A stretch of DNA of 64,000 bases, taken from positions 4,950,193-5,014,192 of the forward strand of contig NC_087062.1 in the NCBI RefSeq assembly GCF_963678635.1, read 5' to 3'. How positions within the stretch are numbered: the first letter of the stretch is position 1; each line of letters opens with the position of its first letter. The stretch is from Symsagittifera roscoffensis. Lineage: Eukaryota > Xenacoelomorpha > Acoela > Convolutidae. The notes under the pieces were generated by a model. That model was not told the origin of the DNA and made no database searches. It saw only the letters and a list, made by a program, of their open reading frames with translations. Of the stretch, positions 13,251 through 26,629 are shown one piece after another. The translations under genes were made by a program, and so were the position numbers.

Positions 13251-14320
13251 AACTGTGACAGTAAAGTCTACTTGAGACTTGTCTCAAATAAATAAAACGA
13301 ATTTATGACGAATTTTTTGAATTATTGTTTTATTAAACCAACAAATAAAATAAAAAAATTAAATTAGTCGAACACGGAACTCAAATACCAGTGGAGTGAA
13401 TAATGACAGTAAAATCTACTTGAGACTTGTCTCAAATAAATAAAACGAATTTATGACGAATTTTTTGAATTATTGTTTTATTAAACAAACAAATAAAAAA
13501 AATTAAATTAGTTAAACACGGAACACAAATACCAGTGAAATGAACTGTGACAGTAAAGTCTACTTGAGACTTGTCTCAAATAAATAAAACGAATTTATGA
13601 CGAATTTTTTGAATTATTGTTTTATTAAACCAACAAATAAAATAAAAAAATTAAATTAGTTAAACACGGAACTCAAATACCAGTGGAGTGAATAATGACA
13701 GTAAAATCTACTTGAGACTTGTCTCAAATAAATAAAAACGAATTTATGATGAATTTTTTGAATTATTGTTTTATTAAGCCAACAAATAAAAAAAAATTAG
13801 TTAAAAACGGAACTCAAATGCCAGTGAAGTGAATAATGACAGTAAAATCTACTTGAGACTTGTCTGAAATAAATAAAACGAATTTATGACGAATTTTTTG
13901 AATTATTGTTTTATTAAACCAACAAATTAAATAAAAAAATTAAATTAGTTGAACACGGAACTCAAATACCAATGAAGTGAATAATGACAGTAAAATCTAC
14001 TTGAGACTTGTCTCAAATAAATAAAAGGAATTTATGACAATTTTTTGAATTATTGTTTTATTCAACTAACAAATTCAAAAAAATTAAATTAGTTTAACAC
14101 GGAACTCAAATACCAGTGAAGTGAACTGTGACAGTAAAGTCTACTTGAGACTTGTCTCAAATAACGAATTTATGACGAATTTTTTGAATTATTGTTTTAT
14201 TAAACCAACTATAAACTTCATTAAACCAACTATAAACTAAAAAAAAATTAAATTAGTCGAACACGGAACTCAAATACCAGTGAAGTGAATAATGACAGTA
14301 AAATCTACTTGAGACTTGTC

Positions 14321-17300
14321 TGAAATAAATATAACGAATTTATGACGAATTTTTTGAATTATTGTTTTATTAAACAAACAAATAAAAAAAATTAAATTAG
14401 TTAAACACGGAACACAAATACCAGTGAAATGAACTGTGACAGTAAAGTCTACTTGAGACTTGTCTCAAATAAATAAAACGAATTTATGACGAATTTTTTG
14501 AATTATTGTTTTATTAAACCAACAAATAAAATAAAAAAATTAAATTAGTCGAACACGGAACTCAAATACCAGTGGAGTGAATAATGACAGTAAAATCTAC
14601 TTGAGACTTGTCTCAAATAAATAAAACGAATTTATGACGAATTTTTTGAATTATTGTTTTATTAAACAAACAAATAAAAAAAATTAAATTAGTTAAACAC
14701 GGAACACAAAAACCAGTGAAATGAACTGTGACAGTAAAGTCTACTTGAGACTTGTCTCAAATAAATAAAACGAATTTATGACGAATTTTTTGAATTATTG
14801 TTTTATTAAACCAACAAATAAAATAAAAAAATTAAATTAGTTAAACACGGAACTCAAATACCAGTGAAATGAATAATGACAAGTAAAATCTACTTGAGAC
14901 TTGTCTCAAATAAATAAAACGAATTTATGACGAATTTTTTGAATTATTGTTTAATTAAACCAACAAATGAACTAAAAAAATTAAATTAGTCGAACACGGA
15001 ACTCAAATACCAGTGGAGTGAATAATGACAGTAAAATCTACTTGAGACTTGTCTCAAATAAATAAAAACGAATTTATGATGAATTTTTTGAATTATTGTT
15101 TTATTAAGCCAACAAATAAAAAAAAAATAGTTAAAAACGGACTCAAATACCAGTGAAGTAAATAATGACAGTAAAATCTACTTGAGACTTTTCTCAAATA
15201 AATAAAAGGAATTTATGACGAATTTTTTGAATTATTGTTTTATTCAACCAACAAATTAAAAAAAATTAAATTAGTTAAACACGGAACTCAAATACCAGTG
15301 AAGTGAACTGTGACAGTAAAGTCTACTTGAGACTTGTCTCAAATAACGAATTTATGACGAATTTTTTGAATTATTGTTTTATTAAACCAACAAATTAAAT
15401 AAAAAAATTAAATTAGTTGAACACGGAACTCAAATACCAGTGGAGTGAATAATGACAGTAAAATCTACTTGAGACTTGTCTCAAATTAAAAAAACGAATT
15501 TATGATGAATTTTTTGAATTATTGTTTTATTAAACCAACAAATAAACTAAAAAAATTAAATTAGTCGAACACGGAACTCAAATACCAGTGGAGTGAATAA
15601 TGACAGTAAAATCTACTTGAGACTTGTCTCAAATAAATAAAACGAATTTATGATGAATTTTTTGAATTATTGTTTTATTAAGCCAACAAATAAAAAAAAA
15701 TTAGTTAAAAACGGAACTCAAATACCAGTGAAGTGAATAATGACAGTAAAATCTACAGGAGACTTGTCTCAAATAAATAAAACGAATTTATGATGAATTT
15801 TTTGAATTATTGTTTTATTAAGCCAACAAATAAAAAAAAATTAGTTAAAAACGGAACTCAAATACCAGTGAAGTGAATAATGACAGTAAAATCTACTTGA
15901 GACTTGTCTCAAATAAATAAAAGGAATTTATGACAATTTTTTGAATTATTGTTTTATTCAACTAACAAATTCAAAAAAATTAAATTAGTTAAACACAGAA
16001 CTCAAATACCAGTGGAGTGAATAATGACAGTAAAATCTACTTGAGACTTGTCTCAAATAAATAAAACGAATTCATGACGAATTTTTTAAATTATTGTTTT
16101 ATTAAACCAACAAATAAACTAAAAAAATAAATTAGTCGAACACGGATCTCAAATACCAGTGGAGTGAATAATGACAGTAAAATCTACTTGAGACTTGTCT
16201 CAAATAAATAAAACGAATTTATGATGAATTTTTTGAATTATTGTTTTATTAAGCCAACAAATAAAAAAAAAATTAGTTAAAAACGGAACTCAAATACCAG
16301 TGAAGTGAATAATGACAGTAAAATCTACTTGAGACTTGTCTCAAATAAATAAAAGGAATTTATGACGAATTTTTTGAATTATTGTTTTATTCAACCAACA
16401 AATTAAAAAAAATTAAATTAGTTAAACACGGAACTCAAATACCAGTGAAGTGAACTGTGACAGTAAAGTCTACTTGAGACTTGTCTCAAATAACGAATTT
16501 ATGACGAATTTTTTGAATTATTGTTTTATTAAACCAACAAATTAAATAAAAAAATTAAATTAGTTGAACACGGAACTCAAATACCAGTGGAGTGAATAAT
16601 GACAGTAAAATCTACTTGAGACTTGTCTCAAATAAATAAAACGAACTTATGATGAATTTTTTGAATTATTGTTTTATTAAACCAACAAATAAACTAAAAA
16701 AAATAAATTAGTCGAACACGGAACTCAAATACCAGTGGAGTGAATAATGACAGTAAAATCTACTTGAGACTTGTCTCAAATAAATAAAACGAATTTATGA
16801 TGAATTTTTTGAATTATTGTTTTATTAAGCCAACAAATAAAAAAAAATTAGTTAAAAACGGAACTCAAATACCAGTGAAGTGAATAATGACAGTAAAATC
16901 TACAGGAGACTTGTCTCAAATAAATAAAACGAATTTATGATGAATTTTTTGAATTATTGTTTTATTAAGCCAACAAATAAAAAAAAAATTAGTTAAAAAC
17001 GGAACTCAAATACCAGTGAAGTGAATAATGACAGTAAAATCTACTTGAGACTTGTCTCAAATAAATAAAAGGAATTTATGACAATTTTTTGAATTATTGT
17101 TTTATTCAACTAACAAATTCAAAAAAATTAAATTAGTTAAACACAGAACTCAAATACCAGTGGAGTGAATAATGACAGTAAAATCTACTTGAGACTTGTC
17201 TCAAATAAATAAAAACGAATTTATGATGAATTTTTTGAATTATTGTTTTATTAAGCCAACAAATAAAAAAAAATTAGTTAAAAACGGACTCAAATACGAG

Positions 17301-20226
17301 TGAAGTGAATAATGACAGTAAAATCTACTTGAGACTTGTCTGAAATAAATATAACGAATTTATGACGAATTTTTTGAATTATTGTTTTATTAAACAAACA
17401 AATAAAAAAAATTAAATTAGTTAAACACGGAACACAAATACCAGTGAAATGAACTGTGACAGTAAAGTCTACTTGAGACTTGTCTCAAATAAATAAAACG
17501 AATTTATGACGAATTTTTTGAATTATTGTTTCATTAAACCAACAAATAAAATAAAAAAATTAAATTAGTCGAACACGGAACTCAAATACCAGTGGAGTGA
17601 ATAATGACAGTAAAATCTACTTGAGACTTGTCTCAAATAAATAAAACGAATTTATGACGAATTTTTTGAATTATTGTTTTATTAAACAAACAAATAAAAA
17701 AAATTAAATTAGTTAAACACGGAACACAAAAACCAGTGAAATGAACTGTGACAGTAAAGTCTACTTGAGACTTGTCTCAAATAAATAAAACGAATTTATG
17801 ACGAATTTTTTGAATTATTGTTTTATTAAACCAACAAATAAAATAAAAAAATTAAATTAGTTAAACACGGAACTCAAATACCAGTGAAATGAATAATGAC
17901 AAGTAAAATCTACTTGAGACTTGTCTCAAATAAATAAAACGAATTTATGACGAATTTTTTGAATTATTGTTTAATTAAACCAACAAATGAACTAAAAAAA
18001 TTAAATTAGTCGAACACGGAACTCAAATACCAGTGGAGTGAATAATGACAGTAAAATCTACTTGAGACTTGTCTCAAATAAATAAAAACGAATTTATGAT
18101 GAATTTTTTGAATTATTGTTTTATTAAGCCAACAAATAAAAAAAAATTAGTTAAAAACGGACTCAAATACCAGTGAAGTGAATAATGACAGTAAAATCTA
18201 CTTGAGACTTTTCTCAAATAAATAAAAGGAATTTATGACGAATTTTTTGAATTATTGTTTTATTCAACCAACAAATTAAAAAAAATTAAATTAGTTAAAC
18301 ACGGAACTCAAGTACCAGTGAAGTGAACTGTGACAGTAAAGTCTACTTGAGACTTGTCTCAAATAACGAATTTATGACGAATTTTTTGAATTATTGTTTT
18401 ATTAAACCAACAAATTAAATAAAAAAATTAAATTAGTTGAACACGGAACTCAAATACCAGTGGAGTGAATAATGACAGTAAAATCTACTTGAGACTTGTC
18501 TCAAATAAATAAAACGAATTTATGATGAATTTTTTGAATTATTGTTTTATTAAACCAACAAATAAACTAAAAAAATTAAATTAGTCGAACACGGAACTCA
18601 AATACCAGTGGAGTGAATAATGACAGTAAAATCTACTTGAGACTTGTCTCAAATAAATAAAACGAATTTATGATGAATTTTTTGAATTATTGTTTTATTA
18701 AGCCAACAAATAAAAAAAAATTAGTTAAAAACGGAACTCAAATACCAGTGAAGTGAATAATGACAGTAAAATCTACAGGAGACTTGTCTCAAATAAATAA
18801 AACGAATTTATGATGAATTTTTTGAATTATTGTTTTATTAAGCCAACAAATAAAAAAAAATTAGTTAAAAACGGAACTCAAATACCAGTGAAGTGAATAA
18901 TGACAGTAAAATCTACTTGAGACTTGTCTCAAATAAATAAAAGGAATTTATGACAATTTTTTGAATTATTGTTTTATTCAACTAACAAATTCAAAAAAAT
19001 TAAATTAGTTAAACACAGAACTCAAATACCAGTGGAGTGAATAATGACAGTAAAATCTACTTGAGACTTGTCTCAAATAAATAAAACGAATTCATGACGA
19101 ATTTTTTAAATTATTGTTTTATTAAACCAACAAATAAACTAAAAAAATAAATTAGTCGACCACGGATCTCAAATACCAGTGGAGTGAATAATGACAGTAA
19201 AATCTACTTGAGACTTGTCTCAAATAAATAAAACGAATTTATGATGAATTTTTTGAATTATTGTTTTATTAAGCCAACAAATTAAAAAAAAATTAGTTAA
19301 AAACGGAACTCAAATACCAGTGAAGTGAATAATGACAGTAAAATCTACTTGAGACTTGTCTCAAATAAATAAAAGGAATTTATGACGAATTTTTTGAATT
19401 ATTGTTTTATTCAACCAACAAATTAAAAAAAATTAAATTAGTTAAACACGGAACTCAAATACCAGTGAAGTGAACTGTGACAGTAAAGTCTACTTGAGAC
19501 TTGTCTCAAATAACGAATTTATGACGAATTTTTTGAATTATTGTTTTATTAAACCAACAAATTAAATAAAAAAATTAAATTAGTTGAACACGGAACTCAA
19601 ATACCAGTGGAGTGAATAATGACAGTAAAATCTACTTGAGACTTGTCTCAAATAAATAAAACGAACTTATGATGAATTTTTTGAATTATTGTTTTATTAA
19701 ACCAACAAATAAACTAAAAAAAATAAATTAGTCGAACACGGAACTCAAATACCAGTGGAGTGAATAATGACAGTAAAATCTACTTGAGACTTGTCTCAAA
19801 TAAATAAAACGAATTTATGATGAATTTTTTGAATTATTGTTTTATTAAGCCAACAAATAAAAAAAAATTAGTTAAAAACGGAACTCAAATACCAGTGAAG
19901 TGAATAATGACAGTAAAATCTACAGGAGACTTGTCTCAAATAAATAAAACGAATTTATGATGAATTTTTTGAATTATTGTTTTATTAAGCCAACAAATAA
20001 AAAAAAAATTAGTTAAAAACGGAACTCAAATACCAGTGAAGTGAATAATGACAGTAAAATCTACTTGAGACTTGTCTCAAATAAATAAAAGGAATTTATG
20101 ACAATTTTTTGAATTATTGTTTTATTCAACTAACAAATTCAAAAAAATTAAATTAGTTAAACACAGAACTCAAATACCAGTGGAGTGAATAATGACAGTA
20201 AAATCTACTTGAGACTTGTCTCAAAT
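14321..20226 (+). repeat. Tandem duplication of a 3,020 bp multi-unit block inside the satellite
   Basis: Rare variants recur exactly 3,020 bp apart: AATATAACGAATT (14329/17349), CACAAAAACCAGTG (near 14707/17727), ACTTTTCTCAAA (near 15187/18207) and ATCTACAGGAGAC (15751/18771 and 16899/19919). Sequence between the copies is almost identical. A smaller 1,148 bp duplication lies inside each copy, shown by the two ATCTACAGGAGAC marks per block. The second copy ends near 20226. The near-identity points to recent amplification. Confidence 0.85.
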
Positions 20227-21860
20227 AACGAATTTATGACGAATTTTTTGAATTATTGTTTTATTAAGCCAACAAAAAAAAATTAGTTAAAAACGGAACT
20301 CAAATACCAGTGAAGTGAATAATGACAGTAAAATCTACTTGAGACTTGTCTCAAATAAATAAAAGGAATTTATGACGAATTTTTGGAATTATTGTTTTAT
20401 TCAACCAACAAATTAAAAAAAATTAAATTAGTTTAACACGGAACTCAAATACCAGTGAAGTGAACTGTGACAGTAAAGTCTACTTGAGACTTGTCTCAAA
20501 TAACGAATTTATGACGAATTTTTTGAATTATTGTTTTATTAAACCAACTATAAACTTTATTAAACCAACTATAAACTAAAAAAAAATTAAATTAGTCGAA
20601 CACGGAACTCAAATACCAGTGAAGTGAATAATGACAGTAAAATCTACTTGAGACTTGTCTGAAATAAATAAAACGAATTTATGACGAATTTTTTGAATTA
20701 TTGTTTTATTAAACAAACAAATAAAAAAAATTAAATTAGTTAAACACGGAACACAAATACCAGTGAAATGAACTGTGACAGTAAAGTCTACTTGAGACTT
20801 GTCTCAAATAAATAAAACGAATTTATGACGAATTTTTTGAATTATTGTTTTATTAAACCAACAAATAAAACAAAAAAATTAAATTAGTCGAACACGGAAC
20901 TCAAATACCAGTGGAGTGAATAATGACAGTAAAATCTACTTGAGACTTGTCTCAAATAAATAAAAACGAATTTATGATGAATTTTTTGAATTATTGTTTT
21001 ATTAAGCAAACAAATAAAAAAAATTAAATTAGTTAAACACGGAACACAAATACCAGTGAAATGAACTGTGACAGTAAAGTCTACTTGAGACTTGTCTCAA
21101 ATAAATAAAACGAATTTATGACGAATTTTTTGAATTATTGTTTAATTAAACCAACAAATAAAATAAAAAAATTAAATTAGTTGAACACGGAACTCAAATA
21201 CCAGTGAAGTGAACTGTGACAGTAAAGTCTACTTGAGACTTGTCTCAAATAACGAATTTATGACGAATTTTTTGAATTATTGTTTTATTAAACCAACCAT
21301 AAACTTTATTAAACCAACTATGAACTAAAAAAAAATTAAATTAGTCGAACACGGAACTCAAATACCAGTGAAGTGAATAATGACAGTAAAATCTACTTGA
21401 GACTTGTCTGAAATAAATAAAACGAATTTATGACGAATTTTTTGAATTATTGTTTTATTAAACAAACAAATAAAAAAAATTAAATTAGTTAAACACGGAA
21501 CACAAATACCAGTGAAATGAACTGTGACAGTAAAGTCTACTTGAGACTTGTCTCAAATAAATAAAACGAATTTATGACGAATTTTTTGAATTATTGTTTT
21601 ATTAAACCAACAAATAAAATAAAAAAATTAAATTAGTTGAACGCGGAACTCAAATACCAGTGAAGTGAACTGTGACAGTAAAGTCTATTTGAGACTTGTC
21701 TCAAATAAATAAAACGAATTTATGACGAATCGAATTGTTGTTTTTTTAAAACAACGAAAAAAATTTACAAAAAATAGTCGAACGCGGAAGTCAAATACCA
21801 GTGAAGTGCATAATGACAGTGAAGTCTACTTGAGACTTGTCTCAAATCAATAAAAAGATC

Positions 21861-22295
21861 TACTTTAATATTAATTCTTGAATCTACAAATCAATTACCG
21901 AACAGGAAGGAAAGCACAAGCTAAAAGTTTACACTCAAACCTCATACTTAGATTGAGCGCTTTTTTGCCTCGTTCCGCTTCTTAACAGAACTGATTTAAA
22001 ATATCCGGACAAAACGAATCAAACCTCAAATCATTAACACTCTTTTTTCAATTTTTGTTGGTACTATAGCGAATACGATAAATCTCACTTGGAATTTCAC
22101 CAGAATTGAAATCGGGCAATTTTTTTTCCGAAAGTCGGGTCAAAAAGGTAACTCCTAAAACGCATCTTTTCCAGCTCGCGATTTGTGAGAAGAGTTTTGT
22201 TCGAAGGGCTGAAAGATTTAGAAGGGCTCAAGGACTGAAAACTTGTTTATCTATTTATTTTGTAGTCTAGTAGCCTAAAATCTTTTTTTTACAAT
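21861..22295. other. No gene seen
   Basis: Unique-looking AT-rich sequence beyond the array. No exon, RNA gene or repeat match is evident. Confidence 0.45.
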
Positions 22296-22429
22296 ATAAA
22301 CTGATAACTCTTTGGTTTGAAATCTCAAACAACCATTCAAGGATTCACGAATATAAAAAATAATTTTTTTATTTCGATCTACTTATTTATGTTACATTTT
22401 CTATTCGCTAGCTTCCAGTGCTACGCTTT

Positions 22430-22470
22430 CGTTGTATCGCAAGTGACGCGAAGCTTGGCCTCGCCTCTAT
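22430..22470 (-). repeat. GCGAAGC/GCTTCGC palindromic repeat copy (inverted orientation)
   Basis: Read on the minus strand, GAGGCGAGGCCAAGCTTCGCG is followed by CTTGCGATACAACG. This matches the dispersed palindromic family at 23061, 40241, 41431 and 46711. Confidence 0.5.
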
Positions 22471-22499
22471 GTCTAATTAGAGTCCTTGACTAGTTCATG

Positions 22500-22545
22500 C
22501 TTAGTATATAAGGTGAACATCCTGCAGTCCGGATTCTAGTGCAGT
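22500..22545 (+). promoter_or_regulatory. TATA-box-like promoter candidate
   Basis: GTATATAAGG near 22504 is followed after about 30 bp by ATTCTAGTGCAGTC, a plausible initiator spacing for RNA polymerase II. No downstream ORF is recognisable, and the site lies inside the fold-back element, so it may be a repeat-borne promoter or chance. Confidence 0.2.
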
Positions 22546-22812
22546 CTGTTTTTCATTTTTGACAAAGAATGCTATATATTTCGTGAATCCTTGAATGGTT
22601 GGGTTGTTACAGACTTCAAACCAAAGTTAAAGCTTAATGTTGGTGGTTGGTTTTTAATAAAATTGAATTTTTCATTTCCTAATTTTCTCAAATAATTTTT
22701 TTATTTCGATCTAGTTATTTTTAAAAAAAAATGGGAAATGAAAAGTTATTAAAACACTCCAATTTTATTAAAACACTCCAAAAACAACCACCAACATTAA
22801 GCTTTTACTATT

Positions 22813-24930
22813 TAGCGAGTAGCCACTATGCCGACAATACGTGAGTAGAAGCCCATTGAGCCGACAACAAAAACTATTGCCATAACAAATTATTGACCTT
22901 AAACAATTTATAGACCATAAACTATTGTCATAACAAAACCTGACTTGTTTTTTTAAGTATAAAATGCAATTTGTACCCTACAAGTACACAAAATTAGTTG
23001 ACTAAGCCGATAAAACATCATCAGCCAAATTCTTTTTTTTATTTGAAAAAAGTTAACACAGAGGCGAAGCTGAGCTTCGCACCACATCCATTTCTCTCTC
23101 ATAACAACTAGATGGAAACGATGAGAAAAAAAGTCTGTTAAATGATCTGAAAATTCCTGATTGAATTCAAAAACTTTGCATAAAATCATACAGCCAAACA
23201 TTCTGCATGTCCTACAGGCAAACACGAGGACAAGAAAAAGCCCTATCTGTTGCTTACTATAAACTATGATTAAAATCAAAAAACGAAATTGGAAAAACCA
23301 AAGAAAAATACTGCGAAAGTTGAAAAATTGTCACAAAAAAACAACTTCCAGAAAACGTTAGACAACTTTTAACATTCATAAAAATTTCAGTCGGAAAAGC
23401 CAAACTGTTTAATATTGTACGATATTCGCCAATCTTCGTAGACAAAACAGTCATCATCTCAGAATTGCAAAAAAAATCATTCTGGAAATTTTTGACTTTT
23501 TTTTCGAAATTTAGGTTTTTCTAACTCCACGCATTTTTACAAGAAAAAAATTAGAAACCATAAATCCAAAATTAAACTGAAAATTAAATCTACAAAAAAT
23601 TTATAACAGAAAAATTCGCTAATTGTTTTTCTAATACTAAAAAACCATGAACTATCTAAAAACCTTCTAAGAATGAAATAAAAGTATTAAATAATTGAAA
23701 GAAACTGTTACTAATTTATTGGAAAAAAGGTATTGAAATAAACGAGATAAATTTGGTCGAAAAATTAATCAAAAAATTTACGTTGTAAATTTACTATTTT
23801 GAGTTATTTAGCCTTCTAGCCTCCACAAATAACTTTCAAATAAACGTGGTTGCTTGCAAAAACAAAGCGAAATCTAAGCCGACAAAAAAAACAGAAAGCG
23901 ACGAAGTCGAAAAATCAAAATATACCAAAGAAATATTATTTAACAATTATGAGCTGCGATTTGTTGGAAAAACACTAATAAAGATGCACAGTGGGAATAA
24001 TAGATAAATCAGCGCAAATAGGACGAATATACTGCATGCATGTCGCTTATACTGCTTGCAAAACTGTGGACAAAGTTGTTTACGCGAAAAGAAGTCTAGT
24101 GCCCGATTGCAATACCCTTGCTGTTCGCAAGGGTTCAAAAAACTAATGCGAATTAGATTAAGTCATAGTGACTGAGCACAAAGTACCCTTAATGATGCTA
24201 GTACGTGTGGTTACTTAACAGTCCTAGATAATATAACTCAGGCGGATTGGTTTCGCGCATGAAACTTTTCTTAACCTCGTTTGAGTAAATAAGGAGCTCA
24301 TGAAATAGTTTATTCAAAAATAGGATATCATAAGAGCCTCTTCTGAGCTAGCATACGGAAAGATAGGAGTAAGTTTTCAGGTCAAGGCTTGCCGTGGTTT
24401 ACCAAAAAGAAATACACTAATCTCTGCTTTAGATTTACCCACTACTTTAAGAAAATCATCAAAAAATACTTTTAATTATACAGAGGAGAAGCAGAGCTTT
24501 TCAAGACCTGCGTTACAACAGAAACAGCATTGCAGATTGAAGACACTATGTCGATGAACTAAATTAAAAAAATAGACCTACTATTTCCCCATGATGTTAG
24601 TTTTAAACATGTCAAGACACACATTCAGAAGTACTGAAAAGGTATTCAAAAAATCCTGTACGAAGCAGCAATTCAGACCAAAAAATTTGGCTAGTGGTTA
24701 GACACCATTTGGAACGGAAACTAAATTTTGTCAAAAATGTTGATACAATGTTGTTGAAATAACGTTTCACGCCCCATTAGTCCTGAAAAACATTTCGCCG
24801 TTTAAGCCAAAAAAAAATCAAAACTAAAAAGAAATTATACAAAATCAGAGTTGGCAAGTTTTTAAATTCAGTACGAGTGTCAATTATAATTTGAATTCCA
24901 TGTATCAGAAGGCAGTGACAACTACAATTA
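22813..24930. other. Repeat-rich intergenic sequence, no gene seen
   Basis: Contains scattered copies of a motif related to GGCAACTAAGCCGACAAAA (near 22830, 22850 and 22998) and one palindromic repeat at 23061. Longer minus-strand frames at 22953-23279 and 23257-23457 are Phe/Leu/Cys-rich readings of A/T sequence with no domain, and I do not regard them as genes. Confidence 0.5.
23056..23100 (+). repeat. GCGAAGC/GCTTCGC palindromic repeat copy
   Basis: CAGAGGCGAAGCTGAGCTTC then GCACC. The arms GCGAAGC and GCTTCGC are a perfect 7 bp inverted repeat around TGA. Confidence 0.55.
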
Positions 24931-24939
24931 CAGTTTTAC

Positions 24940-25760
24940 CTCAGCATTGAAACAAAACTTACAAAGCGTTAACTATAAACAGGCAAAATTTGGCTAGACC
25001 CCCGTTGAACCAAAAAAAAAACTTTTCAAAATTGAAGTTTTCACGTTTCGGATAAACCCTGAAGCATAATCAGGCATAAATATCTGTTTTCTCTCTTCAA
25101 CACAGTCGAAAAAAATGATAACTGTTCAAAAAAATTCAGATGAACGAAAATTTTTAGGTATCGAGAAAAGATAAATTGTTTCCCCACTAAAGTTGGAGAT
25201 ACATGTTTGATATTTTCGGAATTTGGTCTACTGATGTATGATGAAATGGTTAATTAAATTTCAAAAACTAAACTTTGTCCGAAACCTTAGTTATTTCTCA
25301 AATCCCAGAGACAATATTTATCTTACAAAAATTAACGAGTCTTTACTTCTACAGGAAAACTTTTTGCAAACTTTTCATTCGATTAAACCCTTCACCTCAG
25401 ACTTGATAGGATAAATTCTAAGAAAAGCCGAAATGTAAAAAACGGTCAAAAGTTCAAAAACATGATTTTCCGAAATCCATACCTTTTTTCTGCAAAAAAA
25501 ATAGGTCGTAGCCGCTAAAGCAGAGGTTTCCCAAGACTGTGTTTTACGATTGAACACTTTACCTGAAAACTAGCTGGGTAGTTTGAGGAAACTAAAAGCG
25601 TGTCATAAATTTGTGTGCAAACAAACTGAGACAGGAGCAGGGCAGCTTCCCACAATCCGTTCTTAAGATTCAACCCAAAATTCAGATTTCGGAGGGTAAA
25701 TTTCGAGAAAAATCAAGAACTTCAAAAAATTATAAAAATATAAAATTCTAGGTAAGCATG
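24940..25760 (+). repeat. Diverged tandem repeat family 2, first locus
   Basis: Blocks resembling AGCCGCTAAAGCAGAGG, TTCCCAA-ACCGTTTT, ATTGAACCCAAAATTCAGATTT, GAGGGTAATTTTCGAGAAAA and CATTTTTCTGCAAAAAA recur at roughly 150 bp spacing, for example around 25380, 25500 and 25640. The same blocks recur at 46860-47760. Copies are strongly diverged. Confidence 0.5.
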
Positions 25761-26284
25761 CGAGCAAGTTGATTGGATATTAAACTAGAAAAGGAATAAA
25801 ACTTACGGAGCGGAAACCAAGCCGTCAATCTTTGAACAGGCACAAGTTGAGCCGATTTTTTTAAAAAAAAACTTGAAAAAACTTAAGAGAGGCGGAGCGG
25901 AGCGGAGCATCGTATGATTTGCATTAAAACACAAACATTAAAAAGAAGTCAAGAAAACACGAAAAATATTAAAAACTAGGTTTACCAAATTTTGAATTTT
26001 CGTATGTCTCGATAGATGTTCATTCTAGGCAAATATGCCAGACATTTGAATATTAAATTAGCAACGGAAACAGCAACGGAAGTTGAGCCGGAAAAAAAAA
26101 TAATTTTAAAAATCTTTAAAGTCGAATCCCACCTGAAACTTCAATGATCAACACTTGCAACTATCATGTTACTTGCGTACATCATAAGAAAAATTCATAG
26201 TGGCACCTAAGCCGACAAAACTTCAGCCGAGAACCGAAAGTCCGACAATTCAATTTTTACCGAAAAAAACTTCAATTTCATTAA

Positions 26285-26362
26285 CACAGAATATAACCTG
26301 CTGCAGAACTCGAACCACAGATTTTAGGATGCAAAAGCAACCGCGTTTCTTCCAGGTCAATG
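26285..26362 (-). repeat. tRNA-like SINE head
   Basis: On the minus strand GTGGTTCGAGTTCTGC matches a polymerase III B box (GGTTCGANTC-type) preceded by an anticodon-arm-like stretch. No proper acceptor stem is present, so it is a tRNA-derived repeat rather than a tRNA gene. Confidence 0.35.
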
Positions 26363-26629
26363 GGAAAGGAACTTGGAAATTAATAGGGTTCAAAAGTAAA
26401 GAAAATTCATTTTCTTGTAAGAAAACTTGTTTGCGGGGAAAAGTCTAGTTCCAGATTATGAAACACTTGATTTCGCAAAAGTAAACAATGCACCACGAGT
26501 TGGCTTAGCCGAAATATCAAATGCTGAAATCTTTCTAACCAGTTGGAACAAATCAATGAAAGCAAGGAAACAAATTACAAGTTTTCTTGTTTCCTTGCTT
26601 TCAGTGATTTTTTCCGACTTGTTCTTTGA

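Larger units (their letters stand above)
6661..21860 (+). repeat. ~15 kb satellite array, unit ~145 bp
   Basis: Tandem head-to-tail units run without interruption; spacings measured from AGTCGAACACGG-type landmarks include 144 and 148 bp, with a general range of about 130-160. A unit reads ATTAAATTAGT, (C/T)GAACACGGAACTCAAATACC, AGTGAAGTGAA, TGACAGTAAA, CTACTTGAGACTTGTCTCAA, an ATAAATAAAACGAATTTATG block, ACGAATTTTTTGAATTATTG and TTTTATTAAACC. Subtypes differ in GAATAATGACAG versus GAACTGTGACAG, presence of ATAAATA, and a doubled TTTATTAAACCAACTATAAAC end. No frame longer than about 60 codons occurs in it. The left edge is sharp at the duplication breakpoint; the right edge decays over the last two units (21740-21860). 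Confidence 0.95.
22296..22812. repeat. Fold-back (nested inverted repeat) element
   Basis: Two nested arms are visible. GGTTTGAAAT...ACCATTCAAGGATTCACGAATAT (22313-22362) is inverted at 22572-22626. AAAGCTTAATGTTGGTGGTTG (22630-22652) is inverted at 22784-22810, with flanking TAATAAAATTG blocks also paired. A direct repeat TTTTTTTATTTCGATCTA(C/G)TTATTT occurs at ~22364 and ~22694. This is typical of fold-back transposons or hairpin-forming repeats; no coding frame is inside. Confidence 0.6.

Noticed and set aside
6661-21860. CRISPR-like array
   Set aside because: Whole ~145 bp units are tandem with no unique spacers, and the context is eukaryotic.
22953-23457. Two hydrophobic minus-strand frames
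   Set aside because: They overlap a palindromic repeat, are rich in Phe/Leu/Cys from A/T runs, and have no splice context.
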